A stretch of 10,845 bases of DNA from Actinomycetota bacterium (lineage in GTDB: Bacteria > Actinomycetota > Actinomycetes > Actinomycetales > Angustibacteraceae). The notes beneath the pieces are model-generated. The model saw only the letters and a program-made list of their open reading frames with translations, was not told where the DNA came from and did no database searches. Below are positions 1 through 6,106 of this stretch, piece by piece. The stretch spans positions 1 to 10,845 of the forward strand of contig JACMOY010000089.1 of the NCBI GenBank assembly GCA_014377795.1, read 5' to 3'. The position numbers were made by a program, and so were the translations under genes. The number at the start of each line of letters is the position of its first letter. Position 1 is the stretch's first letter.

Positions 1-614
1 GGCACGGCATCGCGATCCGCGACTACCTGCTCGTCACGCGCGCCGTCGACCCGGTGCAGCTGGAGCGTGAGCGGATGATTCACATGGGTGGCGGCTTCGA
101 CCAGGACTACGACGAGATGTTGCGTTCGGTCGCCTACGTCTCGTTCCAGGAGCTCGCGACGCGGATCTCGCACCGAAATACCGGGAAGTTCACCCAAGAT
201 CCGTACTGCGAGCAGATGCTGGCGCGCATCGCGCAGGACGAGAACCTGCACATGGTCTTCTACCGCAACCTGATGGGGGCCGCGCTGGACGTGGCCCCGA
301 CCCAGACGTTGCAGGCGATCCGCGACGTCGTGACCGACTTCCAGATGCCCGGCCACACGATCCAGGACTTCGGCCGCCGCTCGGTGCAGATCGCGATGGC
401 CGGCATCTACGACCTGCGGATCCACCGCGACGAGGTGCTCGTGCCGGTGCTGAAGACCTGGAAGGTGTGGGACCGCGAGGGCCTGGACGCCGAGGGCGAG
501 CAGGCGCGCAGCGACATCGCCGCCCAGCTCGAGACGCTCGAGGAGCAGGCGTCGCGGTTCGAGGACAAGCGCTCGGCCTACCGCGAGAAGCAGCTGGCCC
601 GTCAGGCCGGCTGA
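1..614 (+). CDS. Acyl-[acyl-carrier-protein] desaturase, C-terminal part (5' end outside window)
   Basis: This soluble di-iron enzyme family introduces a double bond into acyl chains carried on ACP (DesA1/DesA2 type in actinobacteria). The reading frame is open from base 3. The first visible residues, HGIAIRDYL, follow the first E-x-x-H iron motif, so the His at 3-5 is probably that motif's histidine. By analogy with plant stearoyl-ACP desaturase, the Glu of SFQELATRISHRNTG (codon 150-152) is a bridging ligand. DENLH (Glu 240-242, His 249-251) is the second E-x-x-H motif. The first two Glu ligands lie upstream of the window. The C-terminus is a charged, probably helical tail ending in RQAG with TGA at 612-614. 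I see no signal peptide or membrane segment. The MFS gene follows 13 bases downstream and may be co-transcribed, but I see no functional link. Confidence 0.93.
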   Translation, partial: HGIAIRDYLLVTRAVDPVQLERERMIHMGGGFDQDYDEMLRSVAYVSFQELATRISHRNTGKFTQDPYCEQMLARIAQDENLHMVFYRNLMGAALDVAPTQTLQAIRDVVTDFQMPGHTIQDFGRRSVQIAMAGIYDLRIHRDEVLVPVLKTWKVWDREGLDAEGEQARSDIAAQLETLEEQASRFEDKRSAYREKQLARQAG

Positions 615-627
615 GCCTGACCCGCAC

Positions 628-1968
628 GTGAGCACCGCCGCCCCCTCGGCGAGCGTCGACCGCCGAGCCTTGCTGGTCTGGGGCGTCGGGCTCCTCGCGT
701 ACGGCGTCGCCGTGATGCAGCGCACCTCGCTGGGTGTGGCCGGCATCGGGGCCGCCGACCGCTTCGGCGCCTCGGCCAGCGTGCTTGCGACCTTCGCGGT
801 CCTGCAGCTGCTGGTCTACGCGAGCCTGCAGGTACCCGTCGGGGTGCTGCTCGACCGGTACGGCGCCCGCCGGCTGATCCTGCTGGGCGCCGTGACCGCG
901 GGGGCCGGTCAGGTCCTGCTGGCCGTGACGACGTCGCTGGTCGGCGCCATCGGGGCTCGCGTGCTCGTCGGCGCGGGGGACGCGATGACCTTCGTCTGCG
1001 TGCTCCGTCTGGTGGCCGCGTGGTTCCCGCCGCGGCGCAACCCGCTGATGTCCCAGCTGACCGGGCTGACCGGCCAGCTCGGCCAGATCGCCTCCGCCGT
1101 CCCCCTCGCGCACCTGCTGGGTGCGTTCGGCTGGACCACCACGTACCTGACCGCCGCCGCCGCGAGCGGGGTCGCGTTCGTGCTGGTGCTGCTGCTGCTG
1201 CACGACGCACCACCGGGTGCCGTGTCGCCGCGCCGGTCCTCGACCCTGACCGAGGTGCGAACCCAGGTGGCGCAGGCGTTCTTGCATCCGGGCACCAGGC
1301 TGGGCCTGTGGACCCACTTCACCGTGCAGTACTCCGGCACGGTGTTCGTCCTGCTGTGGGGCTACCCGTTCCTGGTCTCGGGCGAGGGACTCACCCCCGC
1401 CACGGCGAGCGCCCTGCTGACCGTCTTCGTCGTCACCGGCATGGCCTGCGGTCCGGTCTTCGGGCACCTGGTGTCGCGCCACCCGCTGCGGCGGTCGTGG
1501 CTGGTTCTCAGCATCTTGACGGTCACCGTCACCGTCTGGACGCTCGTGCTGGCCTGGCCCGGGCGGGCGCCGCTGTGGGTGCTCGTCCTGCTCGTGCTGG
1601 GGCTGGCCCTCGGTGGCCCCGGCTCGATGATCGGCTTCGACTTCGCCCGCACCTTCAACCCCCCGGACCGCCTCGGCAGCGCGACCGGCATCGTCAACGT
1701 GGGCGGGTTCCTCGCCTCGCTGCTGACCATCCTGGCCATCGGCGTCATCCTGGACGCCAGTGGCGCAGGCGGGGGAGTGGGTCGCGAGGCGACGTACGAC
1801 CTGGGGGCGTTCAAGCTGGCCTGGTCGGTGCAGTACGTCGTGTGGGCGTTCGGGCTGGTCGCCATCGTCCGCACCCGGACGCTGGCCCGCCGGCGGATGG
1901 CCGAGGCGGGCGTCGTCGTCCCGCCGATCCGCCAGGCGATCGCCGACCGGCGCCGCTCGTCCCGCTAG
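628..1968 (+). CDS. Major facilitator superfamily (MFS) transporter
   Basis: This is a 446-residue inner-membrane secondary transporter; the substrate cannot be told from the sequence. Hydrophobic segments run along the protein in the usual two-bundle MFS pattern. The loop after the second segment carries the family motif A (GVLLDRYGARR, residues 72-82, with Gly72, Asp76, Gly79, Arg81 and Arg82). The region QRTSLGVAG (residues 31-39) resembles NarK-like or uncharacterised actinobacterial MFS proteins. The GTG at 628 is chosen because the protein starts with a short polar tail before the first membrane segment and lies 13 bases after the desaturase stop. There is no clear Shine-Dalgarno site, so translation may depend on coupling to the upstream gene. 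The C-terminal tail is basic (RRR, DRRRSSR). The stop TAG 1966-1968 faces the convergent helicase stop 7 bases away. Family confidence is high; substrate unknown. Confidence 0.9.
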   Translation: MSTAAPSASVDRRALLVWGVGLLAYGVAVMQRTSLGVAGIGAADRFGASASVLATFAVLQLLVYASLQVPVGVLLDRYGARRLILLGAVTAGAGQVLLAVTTSLVGAIGARVLVGAGDAMTFVCVLRLVAAWFPPRRNPLMSQLTGLTGQLGQIASAVPLAHLLGAFGWTTTYLTAAAASGVAFVLVLLLLHDAPPGAVSPRRSSTLTEVRTQVAQAFLHPGTRLGLWTHFTVQYSGTVFVLLWGYPFLVSGEGLTPATASALLTVFVVTGMACGPVFGHLVSRHPLRRSWLVLSILTVTVTVWTLVLAWPGRAPLWVLVLLVLGLALGGPGSMIGFDFARTFNPPDRLGSATGIVNVGGFLASLLTILAIGVILDASGAGGGVGREATYDLGAFKLAWSVQYVVWAFGLVAIVRTRTLARRRMAEAGVVVPPIRQAIADRRRSSR

Positions 1969-1975
1969 CGCGCCG

Positions 1976-4114
1976 CTACCCAGCGACGGCCAGCGCGAAC
2001 GGCAGGACGGCGTCGGCCCCGGCCCGACGCAGCGCCCGCCCGGCGATCGTCATCGTCCACCGCGAGTCGGCCAGGTCGTCGACCAGCAGCACCGGGCCGC
2101 GCACGTCGGCCAGGGCCGCGGCCAGGTCGGCGCCGACGTCCAGCCGCTCCCAGACCCCAGCCAGCCGGAACGCGCTGTTGCCGCCGGCCTCGCCGACGGG
2201 GCCACCGTCGACCAGGCGCAGGGTGCCCAGCATCGCCAGCCGACCGACGTCAGCCAGCCCCTGCGCCACGGACGTCGCCAGGCCGGGTCGGGACCGGGAC
2301 GGCACGGCCACGACCGCCGACGGCCGCTCGCTCCAGCCCCAGTCGCGCAGCACCCCGACGCACGCCTGCAGCAGCGCGTCGTCGGCGACGGCGTCCGGGG
2401 TGGCGAGCAGGGCGCGCAGCCGCTGGCCCCAGCCCAGGTCGGTGAGCCGGGCCAGGGCCCGGCCGCCACCGCAGCGCTCGCCCTCGGGGATCCGGCCCGA
2501 GACCGGCCCCCCCAGGCGGCTCATGCCGCTCGGCCACTGGCTGCGCGGCTCGATCTCGACACCGGCCCGCTGCAGGCGCCGGCCGGCGGCGGCCAGTGCG
2601 GCGTCCGGCACCGCGGTGCTGAACCACGGCCCGGCGCACCGGTCGCAGCGCCCGCACGCAGTGGCGGTGTCGTCGTCCAGCGCGGTCTGCAAGAACGCCA
2701 TCCGGCACCCGGTCGTGGCCTCGTAGTCGACCATCAGCTGCTGCTCGCGCTCGCGCGACTGGCTCACCCGGGCGTAGCGCTCGGCGTCGTAGGTCCACGG
2801 CTGGCCCGTCGTGACCCACCCCCCGGGCACCCGCGTGAGAGCACCATCGACGTCCAGCACCTTCAGCAGCAGCTCGAGGCGGGTGCGGCGCACGTCGACG
2901 ACCGTCTCGAGCGCAGCCGTCGACATCGCCTTGGCGGCCGACCCGAGCGCCGCAAGCACCGCGTCGGCCTGCTCCTGACGCGGCATCGAGGTGCTGGCGA
3001 AGTACCGCCAGATATCGACGTCCTCAGCGCCGGGCAGCAGCAGGACGTCGGCGCTGTCGGTGGCGCGGCCGGCGCGGCCGACCTGCTGGTAGTAGGCGAT
3101 GGGGGAGGACGGCGCGCCCATGTGGACGACGAAGCCCAGGTCGGGTTTGTCGAACCCCATGCCCAGGGCGCTGGTCGCCACCAGCGCCTTGACCCTGTTC
3201 TCGCGCAGCGCCTGCCCGGCGGCCTCGCGATCGGCCGGGCCGGTGCGGCCGGTGTAGGACACCACCTCGTGGCCGGCCTCGCGCAGCAGGGCTGCGAGGT
3301 CGTCCGCGGCCGAGACCGTCAGCGTGTAGATGATGCCGCTGCCCGCCAGGTCGTCCAGGTGCGCAGCCAGCCAGGCCAGGCGCTGGTCGGCGCCGGGCAG
3401 CCGCAGCACCCCGAGCCGAAGGCTGGCCCGGGCCAGCGGTCCGCGCAGCGTCAGCACCGGCTCGCCCGAGCCCGCGGGCTGCTCGGCGACGTCCTGGACG
3501 ACGCGGGCGTTGGCCGTCGCGGTGGTGGCCAGCACCGGCGTCCCGGCGGGCAGCTGGGCGAGCAGGTCCTTGATCCGCCGGTAGTCCGGTCGGAAGTCGT
3601 GGCCCCAGTCCGAGACGCAGTGCGCCTCGTCGACGACCAGCAGCCCGCAGCGGGCAGCGAGGTCGGGCAGCTGCTCAGCGCGGAACCGCGGGTTGTTCAG
3701 CCGCTCGGGGCTGACCAGCAGGACGCCGACCCCGTCGGCGGCCAGGGCGGCGGCCACCTCGCCCCAGGAGTCGGCGTTGGCCGAGCTCATGCTCACGGCA
3801 CGAACGCCGGCCCTCCCGGCCGCGGCCACCTGGTCGCGCATCAGGGCGATCAGCGGAGAGACGATCAGCGTGGGCCCCGCGCCGCGGGCCCGACGCAGCG
3901 CGGTGGACACGAAGTAGACCGCCGACTTGCCCCATCCGGTGCGCTGCACCACGAGCACCCGGCGTCGGTGCTCGACCAGCGCCTCGACGGCGTCCCACTG
4001 ACCCTCACGGAAGGCGACGTCGTCGCGGCCCACCAGCCGGCGCAGCACCGCGTCGGCCTCGGTGCGAAGCGGGGCGATCAGCCTTGATTCGTTGCCGCGC
4101 GCGAAGTCAGCCAT
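1976..4114 (-). CDS. recQ: RecQ-family ATP-dependent DNA helicase with C-terminal phosphoribosyltransferase-like tail
   Basis: This 712-residue superfamily 2 helicase is predicted to unwind DNA with 3'-5' polarity during repair and recombination. Visible helicase motifs: motif 0 around Gln39 (FREGQW), Walker A QRTGWGKS (57-64), DEAH box (162-165), ATTATA (196-201) and motif VI QQVGRAGRA (343-351). A RecQ-type zinc site follows, with Cys470, Cys487, Cys490 and Cys493. No typical HRDC domain is visible. The last ~130 residues instead look like a phosphoribosyltransferase fold, ending in the PRPP-loop-like VLLVDDLADSRWT (from residue 675) and a hydrophobic strand (VLPFALAV). This architecture occurs in other actinobacterial RecQ-like proteins as I recall them. 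The ATG at 4112-4114 has no Shine-Dalgarno site, and a -10-like TAACGT lies 8 bases upstream, so the mRNA may be leaderless. The gene is divergent from the DUF4331 gene and convergent with the MFS gene. The two facing stop codons lie in a 5-bp inverted repeat (1966-1978). Confidence 0.93.
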   Translation of the reverse strand: MADFARGNESRLIAPLRTEADAVLRRLVGRDDVAFREGQWDAVEALVEHRRRVLVVQRTGWGKSAVYFVSTALRRARGAGPTLIVSPLIALMRDQVAAAGRAGVRAVSMSSANADSWGEVAAALAADGVGVLLVSPERLNNPRFRAEQLPDLAARCGLLVVDEAHCVSDWGHDFRPDYRRIKDLLAQLPAGTPVLATTATANARVVQDVAEQPAGSGEPVLTLRGPLARASLRLGVLRLPGADQRLAWLAAHLDDLAGSGIIYTLTVSAADDLAALLREAGHEVVSYTGRTGPADREAAGQALRENRVKALVATSALGMGFDKPDLGFVVHMGAPSSPIAYYQQVGRAGRATDSADVLLLPGAEDVDIWRYFASTSMPRQEQADAVLAALGSAAKAMSTAALETVVDVRRTRLELLLKVLDVDGALTRVPGGWVTTGQPWTYDAERYARVSQSREREQQLMVDYEATTGCRMAFLQTALDDDTATACGRCDRCAGPWFSTAVPDAALAAAGRRLQRAGVEIEPRSQWPSGMSRLGGPVSGRIPEGERCGGGRALARLTDLGWGQRLRALLATPDAVADDALLQACVGVLRDWGWSERPSAVVAVPSRSRPGLATSVAQGLADVGRLAMLGTLRLVDGGPVGEAGGNSAFRLAGVWERLDVGADLAAALADVRGPVLLVDDLADSRWTMTIAGRALRRAGADAVLPFALAVAG

Positions 4115-4128
4115 GTCGGGGTACGTTA
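4114..4128 (-). promoter_or_regulatory. Possible -10 element and leaderless start for recQ
   Basis: Read on the minus strand, TAACGT (4128 down to 4123) fits the actinobacterial TANNNT -10 pattern and ends 8 bases before the ATG. Transcription would then begin at or next to the start codon, which would explain the missing Shine-Dalgarno site. No convincing -35 element is visible about 17 bases further upstream. This is a motif-level guess. Confidence 0.25.
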
Positions 4129-4194
4129 CGCACGGTTAGTGACACTCGCGTCCTCGCGTCATGTGTGACGAACTTTCCGATCGCACCAATCCGT
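4129..4194. promoter_or_regulatory. Divergent recQ / DUF4331 intergenic region with two small dyads
   Basis: This AT-richer stretch separates two divergent genes, so it should contain the promoter of the DUF4331 gene and possibly operator sites. Two short inverted repeats are visible: AGTG-A-CACT at 4138-4146 and GTCA-N4-TGAC at 4158-4169. They share a GTGAC-like core (4139-4143 and 4165-4169). I could not place a confident -35/-10 pair for the plus strand. Confidence 0.3.
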
Positions 4195-4339
4195 GGCCCC
4201 TTGGGCCGCGAATGCAAGTCGGTACGCCGCTAGCGCGGCGTGGCGGGCCCTGAGGAAGGGGTTTGCGCACCCGCTCGTCGCGGGGGCCCGTGCAGGTCCA
4301 CGTGCTCCGGGGCAACCCGGACTTACAGACAGGGACGTC
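4195..4339 (+). promoter_or_regulatory. Hairpin-rich putative 5' leader of the DUF4331 gene, with Shine-Dalgarno site
   Basis: These 145 bases ahead of the DUF4331 start can form a series of perfect stems: GGCCC/GGGCC with a 3-base loop (4195-4207); ACGCCGC/GCGGCGT with loop TAGC (4224-4241); a long-range 7-bp pairing of 4244-4250 with 4284-4290 enclosing a GGGT/ACCC hairpin (4259-4272); and TCCGGG/CCCGGA closed by a GCAA tetraloop of GNRA type (4306-4321). An AGGGA Shine-Dalgarno site at 4331-4335 follows in single-stranded sequence, 4 bases before the ATG. I compared it from memory with common riboswitch classes (SAM, cobalamin, TPP, c-di-AMP, c-di-GMP, glycine, guanidine, NiCo) and recognised none. 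It may be a regulatory or stabilising leader, or chance folding of GC-rich DNA. Confidence 0.35.
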
Positions 4340-5983
4340 ATGGTGGATTCACCCAGCACCTCGTGCAACCAGGGACGGGGACGGCGCTCCGCCTTCCTGC
4401 GCACGTCCACGGTCGCCGTCGCCGGTTCAGCACTGGCCTTCGGCGGAGCGGTCGCGTTCATCGCACCCTCCGCGAACGCCTCCAGCCACCGCGAGGCACC
4501 GCTGATCGCGAACGACGCGCAGGCCGACAACACGGACGTCTACGCGTTCGTCAGCCCCGACCAGCCCAACTACGTCACGGTCATCGCCAACTGGATCCCG
4601 TTCGAGGAGCCGGGCGGCGGCCCGAACTTCTACCCGTGGGCCACCCAGGCGCACTACGACATCAACCTGGACACCAACGGTGACTCCGAGGCCGACGTCA
4701 CCTACCGGTGGACCTTCCAGAACCAGGACGCCCGCGGCGACGGCAAGGGCACCTTCCTCTACAACAACGGGGTCGTGAAGAACCTCACCGACCCGACCCT
4801 GCTGTTCAAGCAGACCTACACCCTCACCGAGATCAGTGGCGGAAAGAGCAAGACCCTGATCCAGGGTGGCAAGGTCGCTCCGTCGCACGTCGGCAAGGCG
4901 TCGATGCCGGACTACAACACCCTTCGCAAGCAGGCCATCACCGGCTTCGTCGCCGGCTCGGGCAAGGGTCGTAACTACGTCGGCCAGGCCGACGACCCGT
5001 TCTTCCTCGACCTGCGCGTCTTCGACCTGCTCTACGGCGCCAACCTGTCCGAGGCCGGTGCTGACACCCTGAGCGGCTTCAACGTCAACACCATCGCGAT
5101 GCAGATCCCCAAGTCCGACCTGGGGTTCATGAACGGCGAGACGGTCATGGGCGTGTGGAGCACCACCGAGCGTCCCAGCATCCGCACCCAGGGCGCTGAC
5201 GGAAGCGCGAAGTACTCGGGCAACTACGTCCAGGTCTCGCGCCTCGGCAACCCGCTGGTCAACGAGCTCGTCGTCCCGGCGAACCTCAAGGACACCTTCA
5301 ACGCGATCCCGCCGTCGGTCGACCGGACCGTTCAGCCGGTCGTCGACAAGGTGCTCGACCCCGAGCTGCCCAAGCTGATCCAGGCGATCTACGGCATCAA
5401 GGCCCCGGCCACCCCCCGCAACGACCTCGCGGCGATCTTCCTGACCGGGCTCAAGGGCCTGAACCAGCCGAAGAACGTGGTCCCGTCCGAGATGCTGCGG
5501 CTCAACACGGCGATCAAGCCGACGAGCAAGCCGAACCGCCTCGGCGTCCTCGCCGGTGACAACGCTGGCTTCCCCAACGGTCGCCGCCTGACCGACGACG
5601 TCGTCGACATCGCCATCCAGGCCGTCGAGGGTGCAGTCAAGGTCAACGCCGACGGCTCGCCTCGCTCGGTCAACATCGTCAAGCCCCTCGCCGCCGGTGA
5701 CGGGGTCAACGCGAACGACCGTGCGTTCAACACGACGTTCCCCTACGTCGCGCTGCCGTGGTCCGGCTCGCGGGTGCGTCCCGGTAGCTTGCTGCCGCCC
5801 ATGACGATCCCGAGCGGTCAGGCCGGTTCCGCGGTTCCGGCAGCCCTGAGCTCGAGCCCGAAGGCCTCGGCCTCCAGCTCGGCTCTGGTCCCGGTCGGCG
5901 CCGCTGGCGCCGGTGCACTGCTGGCCCTGATGGGCGCGATGCTGTTCCGTCGCGAGCGTCGCTCGAGCGTCTCTGCTCGCTGA
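4340..5983 (+). CDS. DUF4331 domain-containing secreted, membrane-anchored protein
   Basis: This 547-residue protein has the hallmarks of the DUF4331 family, whose biochemical role I do not know to be established. The ATG at 4340 is chosen over earlier in-frame starts because AGGGA lies 4 bases upstream and a normal signal peptide follows: a basic n-region (GRGRR, 12-16), a hydrophobic core (about 24-42) and an ANA cleavage site after Ala47. The mature protein would begin SSHREAPLIANDAQADNTDVY, a segment strongly reminiscent of other DUF4331 proteins. Ser-Ser-His at the new N-terminus matches the ATCUN copper/nickel-binding pattern. The C-terminus has a Ser/Ala-rich linker, a hydrophobic helix (about 516-536) and a basic tail (FRRERR), so it should be anchored facing outward; no LPXTG sortase motif is present. 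It heads a cluster with a TPR protein and a NicO transporter. Family assignment is firm; function is inferred only. Confidence 0.9.
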   Translation: MVDSPSTSCNQGRGRRSAFLRTSTVAVAGSALAFGGAVAFIAPSANASSHREAPLIANDAQADNTDVYAFVSPDQPNYVTVIANWIPFEEPGGGPNFYPWATQAHYDINLDTNGDSEADVTYRWTFQNQDARGDGKGTFLYNNGVVKNLTDPTLLFKQTYTLTEISGGKSKTLIQGGKVAPSHVGKASMPDYNTLRKQAITGFVAGSGKGRNYVGQADDPFFLDLRVFDLLYGANLSEAGADTLSGFNVNTIAMQIPKSDLGFMNGETVMGVWSTTERPSIRTQGADGSAKYSGNYVQVSRLGNPLVNELVVPANLKDTFNAIPPSVDRTVQPVVDKVLDPELPKLIQAIYGIKAPATPRNDLAAIFLTGLKGLNQPKNVVPSEMLRLNTAIKPTSKPNRLGVLAGDNAGFPNGRRLTDDVVDIAIQAVEGAVKVNADGSPRSVNIVKPLAAGDGVNANDRAFNTTFPYVALPWSGSRVRPGSLLPPMTIPSGQAGSAVPAALSSSPKASASSSALVPVGAAGAGALLALMGAMLFRRERRSSVSAR

Positions 5984-5994
5984 CAGAAGACCGT

Positions 5995-6028
5995 GACGGG
6001 GCGGGCGGGATCATCCGCCCGCCCCGTC
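5995..6028 (+). terminator. 14-bp perfect GC hairpin after the DUF4331 gene
   Basis: Bases 5995-6008 and 6015-6028 are exact reverse complements around a GATCAT loop, starting 11 bases after the DUF4331 stop. No T-tract follows, as is common for actinobacterial terminators. The TPR gene continues in the same direction 75 bases later, so this may act as a partial terminator or as a 3' stabiliser that makes the first gene more abundant than the next two. Confidence 0.7.
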
Positions 6029-6067
6029 GTCGGTCCACCGGAGCACGGACGAAGGACCTCACCGACG

Positions 6068-6106
6068 ATGCACACACCGACCGACCGGCTGCGGGGGATC
6101 GCGTGA
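6068..6106 (+). CDS. Possible 12-codon leader ORF coupled to the TPR gene
   Basis: ATG at 6068 opens a 12-codon frame encoding MHTPTDRLRGIA. Its TGA (6104-6106) overlaps the GTG start of the TPR gene (6103-6105), the same GTGA arrangement used by two real gene pairs in this window. A GAAGGA sequence at 6051-6056 lies 11 bases upstream, a rather long spacing for a Shine-Dalgarno site. GGTCC (6032-6036) could pair with GGACC (6054-6058) and cover that site. It may serve translational coupling or attenuation, or may be fortuitous. Confidence 0.25.
   Translation: MHTPTDRLRGIA

Noticed and set aside
190..1482. Minus-strand 430-codon open frame across the desaturase and MFS genes
   Set aside because: Composition is Arg/Gly/His-rich with no recognisable motif, and it spans two well-supported genes on the other strand.
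1760..4087. Plus-strand 775-codon open frame opposite recQ
   Set aside because: It lies antisense to an unmistakable helicase and has Arg/Gly/Gln/Ala-rich low-complexity composition typical of GC-rich shadow frames.
4193..4339. In-frame N-terminal extension of the DUF4331 protein (49 more residues)
   Set aside because: The extension is Ala/Arg/Pro-rich without a signal sequence, has no ribosome-binding site, and would put a normal signal peptide in the middle of the protein. ATG 4340 has AGGGA upstream.
4356..4400. Tat signal in the DUF4331 leader
   Set aside because: An RR pair is present, but the following residues (S-A-F-L) do not fit the RRxFLK spacing. A Sec signal is the simpler reading.
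5840..5983. Sortase-type cell-wall anchor at the DUF4331 C-terminus
   Set aside because: A hydrophobic helix and basic tail are present, but no LPXTG-like pentapeptide precedes them, so a simple membrane anchor is more likely.
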